DNA from: Bradyrhizobium sp. 190
Lineage (GTDB): Bacteria; Pseudomonadota; Alphaproteobacteria; Rhizobiales; Xanthobacteraceae
Length of the DNA stretch: 64,000 bases
NCBI RefSeq assembly: GCF_023073415.1
Contig: NZ_JADPJL010000008.1
Location: 868,001-932,000, forward strand
Direction of reading: 5' to 3'
The notes beneath the pieces were generated by a model, which saw only the letters and a program-made list of their open reading frames with translations, did no database searches and was not told the origin of the DNA. Position numbers and translations under genes: made by a program. Position 1 is the stretch's first letter; each line of letters opens with the position of its first letter. Below, in pieces: positions 40,254 to 50,334 of this stretch.

Positions 40254-40259
40254 TATAAT
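40254..40259 (+). promoter_or_regulatory. Possible -10 element overlapping the pssA start region
   Basis: A perfect TATAAT lies 7 bases before the ATG at 40267, in a stretch without a clear ribosome binding site. If used, it would yield a leaderless or near-leaderless pssA message. No good -35 element was identified. Confidence 0.2.
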
Positions 40260-40266
40260 GGCAGGC

Positions 40267-41151
40267 ATGTTGACCCCCGATCCCAAATACCCTGAACTGC
40301 GCCGCCGCCGTTTTCGCCCGATCCCGGTGCGGATGCTGGTGCCCAACGTCATCACCTTGCTCGCGATCTGCGCCGGGCTGACGGCGATCCGCCTGTCGAT
40401 CGAAGGGCGGATGGAGCTCGCGGTCGCCGCCATCGTATTCGCAGCCGTCCTCGACGGGGTCGACGGCCGTGTCGCGCGCATGATCAAGGGCCAGTCGAAA
40501 TTCGGCGCCGAACTCGACAGCCTTGCGGATTTCGTCAATTTCGGCGTCGCGCCCGGCCTGATGCTGTATTTCTGGCAGCTGCAAGAGCTGAACAATGGCG
40601 GCTGGATCGCGGCGATGGTGTTTGCGATCGCGGGCGGCCTGCGGCTGGCGCGTTTCAACGCCTCAATCGACGATCCGAACAAGCCTGCCTTTGCGGCGAA
40701 TTACTTCACCGGTGTGCCGGCGCCGGCCGGCGCCATTCTTGCGATGCTGCCGTTCTATCTGGCGTTTCTCGGCGTCCCGAAGCCGCCGGCCATGCTGACC
40801 GCGGGCTATATACTTCTCATCGCGTTCCTGATGGTGTCGCGCCTGCCGGTCTTTTCCGGCAAGACGGTGCGGATGCGCGTGCCGCCGGAAATGGTGCTGC
40901 CGGTCTTCGTTTCGGTGGTGTTCTTCGTCGCCCTGCTGATCGGCTATCCCTGGCACATCCTGTCGATCGGCTCGGTGCTCTATCTCCTGAGCCTGCCCTG
41001 GGGGTGGAAGTCCTATCGCGACCATGAGCGCAAGGCGGCCGCCACAGTGCAATCGGACGTGACGGGCGAGGCTGCGCCATCGACTCCGGCGGCGCCGTTT
41101 TCGCCCGCCCCTGATGATGCCGAGGTCGAGCGGCCGGCGCGGCTGAACTGA
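40267..41151 (+). CDS. pssA: CDP-diacylglycerol-serine O-phosphatidyltransferase
   Basis: A 294-residue integral membrane enzyme making phosphatidylserine. The CDP-alcohol phosphotransferase signature, starting DGVDGRVAR and ending ELDSLADFVNFG, supplies the catalytic and metal-binding Asp residues. About eight hydrophobic helices follow, and the C-terminus is a Pro/Ala-rich soluble tail. Starts at 40228, 40258 and 40267 are all possible; 40267 best matches relatives, but no clear ribosome binding site decides it. It lies 75 bases after psd. Confidence 0.92.
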   Translation: MLTPDPKYPELRRRRFRPIPVRMLVPNVITLLAICAGLTAIRLSIEGRMELAVAAIVFAAVLDGVDGRVARMIKGQSKFGAELDSLADFVNFGVAPGLMLYFWQLQELNNGGWIAAMVFAIAGGLRLARFNASIDDPNKPAFAANYFTGVPAPAGAILAMLPFYLAFLGVPKPPAMLTAGYILLIAFLMVSRLPVFSGKTVRMRVPPEMVLPVFVSVVFFVALLIGYPWHILSIGSVLYLLSLPWGWKSYRDHERKAAATVQSDVTGEAAPSTPAAPFSPAPDDAEVERPARLN

Positions 41152-41284
41152 GCGCTCCGAGCCACTTCCGATATAGCTGCCATGAGCCGCTGCCGAGTTG
41201 GGTTCGACGCCAATCTCGGCTATAGGGCATGCTGACGCACGGCTTTCAAAAGCAGCCGGCCAAGAACAATCAGGAGAGAACGCC

Positions 41285-42004
41285 GTGAACAAAGCCGTTA
41301 CCGCCCCGCTGCCTGCTTCCGTCCTCGAAGCGCTGGCGCGCTATGACACGCCGACGATCTGCAATGCGATGGAAATCGTGGCGCCCGAACGCCGCCTGAT
41401 CGGCTACACCACCAAGCCGCTGGTCTGCCCATTTCCCGATTTGCCGCCGATAGTCGGCTATGCCCGCACCGTGACGATCCGCTCGGTGCTCAAATCTACC
41501 CTTCCAGCCGATGAGCAGGCGAAGCGCCGCATCGCCTATTACGAATATGTCGGCACTGGTTTTGGTCCGCGCATCACCGTGATCCAGGATATCGATGGCG
41601 CCGACGTCGGCTACGGCGCGTTTTGGGGCGAGGTGCAGAGCAACGTGCACAAGGCGCTCGGCTGCCTCGGCGTCATCACCGACGGCTCGATCCGCGACAT
41701 CCCGCAATGGGCGCCGGACTTTCAGGCGCTGGCCGGCTCGATCGGACCGTCGCATGCCTGGGTCCATGCCGAAAACTGGGGCGGCGAAGTGCGCGTCGCC
41801 GGCATGACGGTGCATTCCGACGACCTCATCCACGCCGACCAGCACGGCGCCATCGTAGTCCCGGTCGACATCGCGGCGAAGATTCCGGAAGCCGCCGAAC
41901 TCTGCGGCCGGCGCGAAACGCCGATTCTGGAGATCGCGCGCAGCCCGGATTTCACACTCGAGAAGCTGAAAGAGGCGCTGAAGCGTTCGTCCGAGATCCA
42001 CTGA
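41285..42004 (+). CDS. RraA-like family protein (HMG/CHA aldolase fold)
   Basis: A 239-residue cytoplasmic protein. Blocks LGCLGVITDGSIRDIPQ and HSDDLIHADQHGAIVVPVD match the RraA fold, shared by RNase E regulators and by 4-hydroxy-4-methyl-2-oxoglutarate/4-carboxy-4-hydroxy-2-oxoadipate aldolases. The substrate-binding Arg-Asp of GSIRD is present, favouring an aldolase or decarboxylase-like enzyme. GTG at 41285 follows CAGGAGAG. The Bug binding protein starts 37 bases downstream, a pairing common in organic-acid catabolic loci. Confidence 0.85.
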   Translation: MNKAVTAPLPASVLEALARYDTPTICNAMEIVAPERRLIGYTTKPLVCPFPDLPPIVGYARTVTIRSVLKSTLPADEQAKRRIAYYEYVGTGFGPRITVIQDIDGADVGYGAFWGEVQSNVHKALGCLGVITDGSIRDIPQWAPDFQALAGSIGPSHAWVHAENWGGEVRVAGMTVHSDDLIHADQHGAIVVPVDIAAKIPEAAELCGRRETPILEIARSPDFTLEKLKEALKRSSEIH

Positions 42005-42041
42005 CAAAAAGTCAGGGTTAAACAAGCAGGGGGAAAACGTC

Positions 42042-43010
42042 ATGAAGGAGTTCTGGGCGGCGCTGTCATTCTTAATCCTCTTCGGTGCCGCGGCTGCGCA
42101 GGCGCAAACCTACCCCTCTCGTCCCATCACGCTGGTGGTGCCTTTCCCGCCCGGTGGATCGACCGATGCTGCCGCCCGGATCATGGCCGAGCGGATGCGT
42201 GCTCCGCTTGGCCAGTCCGTCGTCATCGAAAATGTCGGCGGCGCCGGCGGCAGCATCGGTGTCGGGCGCGTCGCCCGCGCCGCGCCCGATGGTTACACCT
42301 TCGACATCGGCCAGTGGGACACCCATGTCGGCAGCATCATCTACAAGCTCGACTACGACCTCGAGAAAGACTTCGAGCCGATCGCGCTTGTTTCGAACAA
42401 TCCCCAGCTCATGGTCGCCAAGAAAGACCTGCCGGCGAACACGCTTGGCGAACTGGTCGCCTGGATGAAGGAAAACCCGGGCAAGATCAACTTCGTCAAC
42501 CAGAACGCGGCGGCGAACGTCACCGGCGTGATGTTCGAGAGCCTGACCAAGCAGAAAGTGCAGTTCATTCCCTATCGCGGCGCCGGTCCCGCGATGACCG
42601 ACCTGATCTCCGGCACGGTGGATCTGCTGGTCGTGCAGGGCGCGGTAGCGCTGCCGCAAATCCGCGCCGGCAAAATCAAGGCGCTCGCCAATCTCTCGGC
42701 CACGCGCTCGGCCTCGATGCCGGATATTCCGACCGCGGACGAGACCGGCGTGCCCGGCCTCTATATGTCCGGCTGGTTCGGCTTCTGGGCGCCAAAGGGC
42801 ACGCCGAAGGATGTCATCGCCAAGCTCAATGCCGCGACGGTGGAAGCGCTGGCCGACCCCGCGATCCAGAAGCGGTTTACCGAATTGGGGCTCGACGTCG
42901 CGTTCCGCGCGCAGCAGACCCCGGAGGGACTGGCCGCCTTCCAGAAGGCCGAGATCGAAAAATGGTGGCCGATCATCAAGGCCGCCGGCATCGGCGTGCA
43001 GGCGCAGTGA
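42042..43010 (+). CDS. Tripartite tricarboxylate transporter (Bug family) substrate-binding protein
   Basis: A 322-residue periplasmic receptor with a signal peptide (cleavage near AQAQ, residue 22). The mature start YPSRPITLVVPFPPGGSTD and the blocks NVGGAGGSIGVGRVARAAPDG and PYRGAGPAMTDLISGTVDLL are diagnostic of the Bug/TctC family. AGGGGG precedes the ATG. No TctA or TctB membrane gene is nearby, so it is an orphan receptor, which is common for this family. The ligand is probably an organic acid. Confidence 0.92.
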   Translation: MKEFWAALSFLILFGAAAAQAQTYPSRPITLVVPFPPGGSTDAAARIMAERMRAPLGQSVVIENVGGAGGSIGVGRVARAAPDGYTFDIGQWDTHVGSIIYKLDYDLEKDFEPIALVSNNPQLMVAKKDLPANTLGELVAWMKENPGKINFVNQNAAANVTGVMFESLTKQKVQFIPYRGAGPAMTDLISGTVDLLVVQGAVALPQIRAGKIKALANLSATRSASMPDIPTADETGVPGLYMSGWFGFWAPKGTPKDVIAKLNAATVEALADPAIQKRFTELGLDVAFRAQQTPEGLAAFQKAEIEKWWPIIKAAGIGVQAQ

Positions 43011-43202
43011 GCGCCAACCGCTATGGTTAGCGAATCCTTGAGACCGTGCGGGCCGTGGGCCCGCAATTCTACGACCACGCTTTAGGCTTAACCTTTACGC
43101 GTCTTTAATGGCGCGGTCGTAGGGTGCCTTTTGCGTGGCTCCGATCAGAGCGGCGCGGCCGGTCAGGATGGCCGGTGGTTCGCGTATGCGTCGGAGTTCA
43201 GA

Positions 43203-43976
43203 ATGGATATCACCACGCTCGTTGGCCTGGTCGTCGGCATCATCGTACTGTGTGCGCTGATCCTGATGGGCGGTGACTTCCGGATGTTTTACGACATCCA
43301 CGCCGTCATCATCATCTTCGGCGGCTCGTTCGCGGCGACGCTGATCCGCTTTCCGCTCAGCGCGATCCTGCACGGCATGCCGCTGGGCGCGAAATTCGCC
43401 TTCACCATGAGCCGCCTGTCGGCGCGCGACCTGGTCGACGAACTGGCCCGCATCGCCGAAATCGCCCGCAAGCAGGGGCCGGTCGGTCTGGAAAAGGTCG
43501 AGACCGACGAGCCGTTCCTCGCCAAGGGAATCCGCTACGTCGCCGACGGCTACGATCTCGAATTCATCCGCGACAACATGGAGCGCGATCGCGACAATTT
43601 TCTAATGCACCTGAACGAGGGTTCGAAGATCTATCGCGCGATCGGCGATTGCGCGCCGGCGTTCGGCATGATCGGCACGCTGCTCGGCATGGTGCAGATG
43701 TTCTCGAACATGTCGGATCCCTCAAAACTCGGTCCCTTCATGGCCGTCGCATTGTTGGCGACGCTTTACGGTGCGCTCGTGGCCAACCTGATCTGCCTGC
43801 CGATCGCCGACAAGCTGCATGGCAAGCTGATCGACGAGGAGACCAATCGCACGCTGATCATCGACGGCATCCTGATGATTCGCGATTCCAAGAGCCCGGC
43901 GCTGGTGCGTGAAATGCTGTTGGCCTATCTGCCCGAAAAACATCGTCACGAGGAAGGCGAACTGGCTCCGGCCTGA
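43203..43976 (+). CDS. motA: MotA/PomA-type flagellar motor stator protein
   Basis: A 257-residue membrane protein with four helices: two near the N-terminus (MDITTLVGLVVGIIVLCALI and a following segment), a cytoplasmic loop, then two more (PAFGMIGTLLGMVQMF and MAVALLATLYGALVANLICL). The short length and GDFRMFYD start resemble the PomA branch. The cytoplasmic loop includes ARKQGPVGLE. The ATG at 43203 follows GGAG. With the next gene it forms the proton- or sodium-driven stator. Confidence 0.9.
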   Translation: MDITTLVGLVVGIIVLCALILMGGDFRMFYDIHAVIIIFGGSFAATLIRFPLSAILHGMPLGAKFAFTMSRLSARDLVDELARIAEIARKQGPVGLEKVETDEPFLAKGIRYVADGYDLEFIRDNMERDRDNFLMHLNEGSKIYRAIGDCAPAFGMIGTLLGMVQMFSNMSDPSKLGPFMAVALLATLYGALVANLICLPIADKLHGKLIDEETNRTLIIDGILMIRDSKSPALVREMLLAYLPEKHRHEEGELAPA

Positions 43977-44008
43977 TCGACGGCGGCATCCAGGCGCGGA
44001 CGTAGAAT

Positions 44009-44836
44009 ATGGCAAAGAAAAAACGCGAAGAGGCGCATGGCGGTCACGGCTGGTTCGTGACGTTTGCGGACCTGATGGCGCTATTGCTGTCATTCTTCGT
44101 GATGCTGGTGGCGTTCTCCACCCAGGATTCCGCCAAGCTCAAGATCGTCGCCGGCTCCATGCGCGAAGCGTTCGGCGTGCAGACCGAGTCCAGATATTCG
44201 GGAATCGTCGAAGCCGACGGCCTGCCGACGCGGCCGAAACTGAAGAACGTCGAGCATATTTCGCCCGAGGAATCCTCCAATACCCCGACGCCCGACGACA
44301 AGGACCGTCAGCGCGAATGGGGTGCCAAACTGAAGGTCGATCGCGAGTTCGCGCTCGCCTCGGCCTCATTGCGCCAGGCGTTGCAGGACATGCCGGAACT
44401 GACCGAAATGTCCAAGCACATCATGTTCGAGGAAACCAAAGAGGGTCTCAATCTCGAAATCGTCGACCAGGATGGCCGCTCGATGTTCGCCGACGGCTCC
44501 AAGGTCCCCTATGACCGCACCCGCCGGTTGATCCAGAAACTGGCCGTGCCGTTGAAGGCGACACCGCTGCGGGTCAGAATTGTCGGCCACACGTCGGCCG
44601 GCTTGGTGCCAGCGCGCAGCGAATATGGCGCGTTCGATCTGTCGGCGGACCGCGCCAACGTCGTGCGTCAGATCCTCGAACGCGAGGGGCTGCCGCCATC
44701 CCATATCTACGCCGTCGGCGGCAGGGCCGACAGCCAGCCATTGTTTCCCGACGATCCGACATTGCCGGCAAACCGTCGCGTCACCATCACATTGATGCGC
44801 GAAAATCCGCCGCTTCCGCCAAACCTGAAGCCGTAA
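44009..44836 (+). CDS. motB: MotB-type flagellar motor stator protein with OmpA-like domain
   Basis: A 275-residue protein: charged N-terminus, one helix with the ion-carrying Asp in FADLMALLLSFFVMLVAF (Asp near residue 21), a linker, and a C-terminal OmpA-like peptidoglycan-binding domain (about 140-270). That domain is marked by IVGHTSAGL, LSADRANVVRQILE and NRRVTITLM. It starts 32 bases after motA. No other flagellar gene lies in the window. Confidence 0.92.
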   Translation: MAKKKREEAHGGHGWFVTFADLMALLLSFFVMLVAFSTQDSAKLKIVAGSMREAFGVQTESRYSGIVEADGLPTRPKLKNVEHISPEESSNTPTPDDKDRQREWGAKLKVDREFALASASLRQALQDMPELTEMSKHIMFEETKEGLNLEIVDQDGRSMFADGSKVPYDRTRRLIQKLAVPLKATPLRVRIVGHTSAGLVPARSEYGAFDLSADRANVVRQILEREGLPPSHIYAVGGRADSQPLFPDDPTLPANRRVTITLMRENPPLPPNLKP

Positions 44837-44994
44837 AACGGCGGAACTACCATAGTACCACCCCGTTATTTCGATCGGCTTTGCGTAAGCTCCGCATCGC
44901 ATGCGGTGCTATGCTTGTCCGAGATTGACAGGCAGCGCGGAAGCGTCGATAGCCGCCCGGATCAATTCAACGACGAGAACGTTCCTCTTCCATC

Positions 44995-46893
44995 ATGACT
45001 GTCAGCGTCACATCTACCGAAGCCCATGAGGGCCAGACCACCTCTGGCTTTTGGGCCCTGACGCTGGGGAGCATCGGCGTCGTGTTCGGCGATATCGGCA
45101 CCTCGCCACTGTATGCGTTTCGTGAGGCTGTCACGCACGCGGCGGAAGGCCAGCCGGTATCGCGCATCATCGTGCTCGGTGTGCTCTCGCTGATCCTGTG
45201 GTCGCTCTTCATCGTCGTCACCGCCAAATATGTGCTGCTGCTGTTGCGCGCCGACAACAACGGCGAGGGCGGTACGCTGTCGCTGATGGCGCTGGGGCAG
45301 CGGGCGTTGGGCCGGCGGAGCTGGCCGTTGCTGGCGCTCGGCGTGGTCGGCGCCTCGATGTTCATCGGCGATTCCATGATCACGCCGGCGATTTCGGTCT
45401 TGTCGGCCGTTGAAGGTCTCAAGCTCGTCACGCCGGCGTTCGAGCACTACGTGGTCCCGCTGACGATCTTCATTCTGGTCGTTTTGTTCTCGGTGCAGAG
45501 CAGCGGCACCGCCCGCGTCGCCTCGCTTTTCGGGCCGGTTATGGTGGTCTGGTTCGCGACGCTGACGATTTTGGGCCTGATCCACATCAGCGACGATCCC
45601 ACGGTGCTCTACGCGATCAATCCCTGGTACGCGATCCAGTTCATGCTTTCGCACGGCACGATCGGGCTGGTGACGATGGGTCTGGTGTTTCTGGCCGTGA
45701 CCGGCGGCGAGGCGCTCTATGCCGACCTCGGTCATTTCGGACGGAAGCCGATCCAGGCCGGCTGGTTCTATTTCGTGATGCCGGCGCTCTTGATCAATTA
45801 TTTCGGCCAGGGCGCGCTGGTGTTGGCCGATCCCGCAGCGATCGCAAATCCGTTCTATCGGTTGGTTCCCGGTATGCTGCTGTTGCCGATGGTGGTGCTC
45901 GCGACTGCGGCGACTGTTATCGCGAGCCAGGCGGTGATCACGGGCGCGTTTTCGCTGATCCGCCAGGCGGTGCAGCTCGGCCTCTTGCCGCGATTCGAAG
46001 TGCGCTACACTTCGGAGACGCATGCCGGCCAGATCTACCTGCCGCGCGTCAACCGCCTGCTGCTGATCGGGGTCGTGCTGCTGGTGCTGTTGTTCCGCAC
46101 CTCGAGCGGCCTTGCCTCGGCCTATGGCATCGCCGTCTCCACCACCATGGTGGTCGACGGTATCATGGGCTTTGTCGTGATCTGGAAACTCTGGAACTGG
46201 CGCGCAGCGACGGCGGCGGCCGTCATCCTGCCCCTCGTCGTCGTCGACATGAGCTTCTTTGCTGCGAACCTCTTGAAGCTGCTTGACGGCGCCTGGGTGC
46301 CGCTGCTGTTCGGCGTTGCCGTGGCGGTGATGATCTGGACCTGGCGGCGGGGTGCGGCGATCCTGACCGCGAAGACGCGGCGCATCGAGGTGCCGCTGGT
46401 CGACCTGATCAAGAGTCTCGAAAAGCGTCCGCCCCACATCGTCAAGGGCACGGCGGTGTTTCTGACCTCCGATCCGAGTTTCGTGCCGACCGCGATGATG
46501 CACAATCTCAAGCACAACAAGGTGCTGCACGAGCACAATGTGATCCTGACCATCGAAACCGCCCAGACGCCGCGCGTCGATCCGTCCGAGCGCGTCAAGA
46601 TGGAAAGCATCAGCCCGAAGTTCTCGACCGTGCGCTTGCGGTTCGGCTTCATGGAATCGCCGAACGTGCCCAAGGCGCTGGTGATCGCGCGCAAGCTCGG
46701 CTGGCAGTTCGACATCATGGCGACGTCGTTCTTCGTGTCGCGGCGGTCTCTAAAGCCATCGGCGCAGTCGGGCATGCCGCTATGGCAGGACCATCTGTTC
46801 ATCGCGATGAGCCGGTCGGCGAACGACGCCACCGACTACTTCCAGATCCCCACGGGGCGGGTGGTGGAGGTCGGAACTCAGGTAACTATCTGA
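44995..46893 (+). CDS. kup: Kup-type potassium uptake transporter (copy 1)
   Basis: A 632-residue membrane protein with about 12 helices and a C-terminal cytoplasmic domain. Kup/HAK signatures are [15 protein letters not shown] near residue 25, [28 protein letters not shown] and [10 protein letters not shown]. The C-terminal domain ends [19 protein letters not shown]. Kup proteins import K+ with protons, chiefly at low pH or high osmolarity. It is followed 154 bases later by a close paralogue. Confidence 0.95.
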   Translation: MTVSVTSTEAHEGQTTSGFWALTLGSIGVVFGDIGTSPLYAFREAVTHAAEGQPVSRIIVLGVLSLILWSLFIVVTAKYVLLLLRADNNGEGGTLSLMALGQRALGRRSWPLLALGVVGASMFIGDSMITPAISVLSAVEGLKLVTPAFEHYVVPLTIFILVVLFSVQSSGTARVASLFGPVMVVWFATLTILGLIHISDDPTVLYAINPWYAIQFMLSHGTIGLVTMGLVFLAVTGGEALYADLGHFGRKPIQAGWFYFVMPALLINYFGQGALVLADPAAIANPFYRLVPGMLLLPMVVLATAATVIASQAVITGAFSLIRQAVQLGLLPRFEVRYTSETHAGQIYLPRVNRLLLIGVVLLVLLFRTSSGLASAYGIAVSTTMVVDGIMGFVVIWKLWNWRAATAAAVILPLVVVDMSFFAANLLKLLDGAWVPLLFGVAVAVMIWTWRRGAAILTAKTRRIEVPLVDLIKSLEKRPPHIVKGTAVFLTSDPSFVPTAMMHNLKHNKVLHEHNVILTIETAQTPRVDPSERVKMESISPKFSTVRLRFGFMESPNVPKALVIARKLGWQFDIMATSFFVSRRSLKPSAQSGMPLWQDHLFIAMSRSANDATDYFQIPTGRVVEVGTQVTI

Positions 46894-47047
46894 TCAGCCT
46901 GAGAGATTTCTCAAGCATGCCCCTCTGACCCATGCGTTCGACGCATGTCTAGGGTCCGAATACGGCCTAACCTATGCGTCCACGGTAGGAGTATAGCCCT
47001 GCCGTTCTGAATTGTGCGTTGCAATAAGCAATCGAGGCGCAAATCCC

Positions 47048-48970
47048 ATGTCATCTACAAGTGCGGTCACCGCGGCGGAAACGCCCGCGGCCAACGGTCA
47101 TGGGGAAGTGCATTCCACCGCTGGCTTCAAAGCCCTGACGCTGGGCAGCATTGGTGTCGTCTATGGCGACATCGGCACCAGTCCGCTCTACGCTTTGCGC
47201 GAAGCCATCATCGCGGCCAGCGGGCCTGCGGGTATCGCCAGCCCGCAAGCCGTGCTCGGCGTGCTCTCGCTGATCCTGTGGGCGCTGATCGTCGTGGTGA
47301 CGCTGAAATACGTCGTCATCCTGCTGCGCGCCGACAACAATGGCGAGGGCGGAACGCTGGCGCTGATGGCGCTGGCGCAGCGTGCGGTCACCAAGGGCGG
47401 CGCGATCGTGCTGCTCGGCATCATCTCCGGCGCGCTGTTCTACGGCGACGCAGTCCTGACACCGGCGCTATCGGTATTGTCCGCGATCGAAGGCATGAAG
47501 CTCGTCACAGTGACCTTCGAACACTATGTCGTGCCGCTGACATTGGTCATTCTTGTTGCGCTGTTTGCGGTCCAGTCCCACGGCACTGCGCGCGTTGCCG
47601 CATTCTTCGGACCGATCATGTGTGTGTGGTTCGCTGTCATCGCGATCGCTGCCGTGCCGCAGATCATGCTCCATCCCGAGGTGCTGTCGGCATTCAATCC
47701 GCTTTACGCGGTTTCCTTCATGCTCCATCACGGCATGATCGGCTTCATCACGCTGGGCGCGGTGTTTCTCGCCGTCACCGGCGCGGAGGCGCTCTATGCC
47801 GACCTCGGTCATTTCGGCAAGCGGCCGATTCAGACCGCGTGGCTGTTCATCGTGCTGCCGTCGCTGGCGATAAATTATCTGGGGCAGGGGGCGCTCCTGA
47901 TTGGCGACCCCAAGGCCATCGAAAATCCGTTCTTCCTGATGTTCCCGGAGTGGGCGCTGATCCCGATGGTGGCGCTCGCCGCGGTGGCGACCGTGATCGC
48001 GAGCCAGGCCGTCATCACCGGCGCCTATTCGCTGACGCGTCAGGCGATCCAGCTCGGGCTGATGCCAAGGCTTGAAATTCGCCATACCTCGGAAGCGCAT
48101 TCCGGCCAGATCTATATTCCCCGCATCAACATGCTGCTGTTTCTGGCGGTCATCCTGCTGGTGGTGCTGTTCCGCTCGTCGAGCGCGCTGGCATCCGCTT
48201 ACGGAATCGCCGTGACGGGGACCATGGTGGTCACGGCCATGATGGGCTTTGTGGTGATCTGGCGGGTCTGGAACTGGTCGCCGATCGCAGCCGCCGCGCT
48301 GATCGCGCCGTTTTTGTTCCTCGACATCACCTTCCTCGCGGCCAATCTGCTGAAGGTGTTCGAGGGCGGCTGGGTGCCCCTGGCGCTGGGCGGCATCGTG
48401 ATGCTGTTGATGTACACGTGGCGTCGCGGCAGCAAGCTGTTGTTCGAGAAGTCACGCAAGCTGGAATTCCCGCTGGCCGACCTGGTGGCGATGCTGGAGA
48501 AGCGTCCGCCGCAACGGGTGCCCGGCACCGCCGTGTTCCTGACCTCCGATCCCGAATGCGCGCCGACGGCTTTGATGCACAGCCTGAAGCACTACAAGGT
48601 GCTGCACGAGAAGAACGTCATTCTCACCATCGAGACCGCGCCGACGCCGCGGATCGACGACGCCGAACGGGTGCGGATGGAGCAGCTCAGCGAGACCTTC
48701 TCGCGGGTGACGCTGAAGTTCGGCTTCATGGAATCGCCCAACGTGCCGAAGACGCTGGCGATCGCCCGCAAGCTCGGCTGGCAGTTCGACATCATGTCGA
48801 CGTCGTTCTTCCTGTCCCGCCGTGCGCTCAAGCCCGCCGCGCATTCAGGCATGCCGCGCTGGCAGGACCTGCTGTTCATCCGCCTCAGCCAATCGGCCAA
48901 CGACGCCACGGATTACTTCCAGATTCCGACCGGGCGGGTGGTGGAAGTGGGAACGCAGGTGACGATCTAG
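47048..48970 (+). CDS. kup: Kup-type potassium uptake transporter (copy 2)
   Basis: A 640-residue paralogue of copy 1 with the same signatures ([51 protein letters not shown]) and an identical C-terminal [19 protein letters not shown]. The ATG at 47048 is preferred to an in-frame codon at 47012 because it aligns with the paralogue's N-terminus. The last 118 bases and about 20 bases beyond the stop recur at 51320-51459. Confidence 0.95.
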   Translation: MSSTSAVTAAETPAANGHGEVHSTAGFKALTLGSIGVVYGDIGTSPLYALREAIIAASGPAGIASPQAVLGVLSLILWALIVVVTLKYVVILLRADNNGEGGTLALMALAQRAVTKGGAIVLLGIISGALFYGDAVLTPALSVLSAIEGMKLVTVTFEHYVVPLTLVILVALFAVQSHGTARVAAFFGPIMCVWFAVIAIAAVPQIMLHPEVLSAFNPLYAVSFMLHHGMIGFITLGAVFLAVTGAEALYADLGHFGKRPIQTAWLFIVLPSLAINYLGQGALLIGDPKAIENPFFLMFPEWALIPMVALAAVATVIASQAVITGAYSLTRQAIQLGLMPRLEIRHTSEAHSGQIYIPRINMLLFLAVILLVVLFRSSSALASAYGIAVTGTMVVTAMMGFVVIWRVWNWSPIAAAALIAPFLFLDITFLAANLLKVFEGGWVPLALGGIVMLLMYTWRRGSKLLFEKSRKLEFPLADLVAMLEKRPPQRVPGTAVFLTSDPECAPTALMHSLKHYKVLHEKNVILTIETAPTPRIDDAERVRMEQLSETFSRVTLKFGFMESPNVPKTLAIARKLGWQFDIMSTSFFLSRRALKPAAHSGMPRWQDLLFIRLSQSANDATDYFQIPTGRVVEVGTQVTI

Positions 48971-49123
48971 GAGCGTGAGCCAATAACTCCGCCATCAGCG
49001 GGCATGGGACTTTTATGACATTCCTATACCGCCGGCCGGCTTGTCCTCTCGAGTTTATATGCCGGCAGACCAATCTCTCTCGTGCGGTCGAAAATTGCGA
49101 CCGAACCGGAGGGAGAACGAGTC

Positions 49124-49279
49124 ATGTGTGCGCAGGTCGTTGTTCAGGAACGGCGCGCCCTTTTAGCGGATTGGATGTCGAGAAAGTCCATGCGCTTGGC
49201 CGTGCTGCTCGGCGTCCTTCTAACCGTTAGCGTCGCGGTCAACGCGATGATAATCTTCGCCGATGCCAGCAGGCCATAA
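49124..49279 (+). CDS. 51-residue predicted membrane peptide
   Basis: ATG at 49124 follows a strong GGAGGGAG 7 bases upstream. The product has a charged N-terminus (MCAQVVVQERRALLADWMSR) and one hydrophobic helix (LAVLLGVLLTVSVAVNAMII). It lies at the left end of the segment bounded by the kup 3' repeats and before the DUF4118 gene. No family is recognised. Confidence 0.55.
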   Translation: MCAQVVVQERRALLADWMSRKSMRLAVLLGVLLTVSVAVNAMIIFADASRP

Positions 49280-49369
49280 CCGGCTGGCTCATTTCAGAGC
49301 CGCGACCTCGCGTGCTGGTGCTCTTCGGCCAACGTGTTGTCGCCCGAGTGCTAGACAGGAGTTCAAGCG

Positions 49370-50206
49370 GTGGCCGATGTTGAATCGAAGCTGCAGCAGG
49401 ACATCACACCGGCGCCCGATGCCGATGCCCTTTTTGGCCCGGTAGCATCGGAGTTAGTGCGCTACCTTGCTTCAATAGCAATGACCGCCGCTGCGACGGT
49501 GGTGGCTGTCGGTGTCGAGACCAAGGTGACCATCCCCAACCTATCTCTGGTATTTGTCGTTCCAGTGATCATCGCGGGCGTCAGCCTCGGTCTGGGTCCG
49601 TCACTCTGTTCGGCGATACTGGGCGCTCTGGCCTTCAATTTTTTCCTGACCGAGCCTCGCTACTCACTGGCCGTCGACGACCCGTCGAACATCTGGGCGA
49701 TCGGACTGCTGCTTGTCGTCGGTCTGATCGTGAGCGGCGTTGCCTTCACCTCCCGCCAGAGGGCGATCGAGGCGGCACGATTAAGAAGGCAGGCGACTGT
49801 CCTGCAAAGCTACAGCCGTGACGTCGTCGCGGCCGATAATACCAACACGATCGTCTCAATCACTTCCCAAGCTCTTGCAACACTCTTCCGGGTTCCTGTC
49901 GTCGTGATGCTTGTTACGGAGGGCAGGGTGGTTTCCTTCGAGCAAGTCGGCGACGCAGAGCCCCAGGAGGCCGAATTAGAGGCGGCGCGATCGGCCCTGG
50001 CGACTGGAACTGTCATGCGCAGCGACGTTTACCCGAACCTGGCCTCGCGCTTTGACTTTTGGCCCGTGCCGACGGCCGAAGGACCGAACGCCGTCATCGG
50101 ACTCGCATTCGATCCGGACGAGCGTCCTGCGGCACCGGATACGCTGGTCAACATCGTCGTGCGTGTCTTGGCCCTGGTGCTTGACCGTCAACATGCACGG
50201 GGCTAG
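49370..50206 (+). CDS. DUF4118 membrane protein, KdpD-like sensor module without kinase domain
   Basis: A 278-residue inner-membrane protein. After a 30-residue cytoplasmic start, about four closely spaced helices include AILGALAFNFFLTEPRYSLA, the DUF4118 hallmark of KdpD sensors. A short linker helix (SRQRAIEAARLRRQA) leads to a GAF-like domain (about 145-275). The HisKA and ATPase domains that follow in KdpD are absent; the gene ends cleanly, so this is a natural truncated form. GTG at 49370 follows CAGGAG. A K+ or osmotic sensing role is an inference from the fold and the kup neighbours. Confidence 0.8.
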   Translation: MADVESKLQQDITPAPDADALFGPVASELVRYLASIAMTAAATVVAVGVETKVTIPNLSLVFVVPVIIAGVSLGLGPSLCSAILGALAFNFFLTEPRYSLAVDDPSNIWAIGLLLVVGLIVSGVAFTSRQRAIEAARLRRQATVLQSYSRDVVAADNTNTIVSITSQALATLFRVPVVVMLVTEGRVVSFEQVGDAEPQEAELEAARSALATGTVMRSDVYPNLASRFDFWPVPTAEGPNAVIGLAFDPDERPAAPDTLVNIVVRVLALVLDRQHARG

Positions 50207-50334
50207 ACGCGCTACTCGGCCCGCAAATCGAATCCGAGGACGCGATACAGGCGCTGCAAGACTGCAACAAAGCCCCGCCAATCTTATAGTGCCAAGATGG
50301 TGCATCCCGCCCAATAGTTCGGAGGAAGCTCGTT

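Noticed and set aside
44962..46536. Antisense frame of 524 codons opposite kup copy 1.
   Set aside because: Low-complexity His/Arg/Gln composition typical of a shadow frame.
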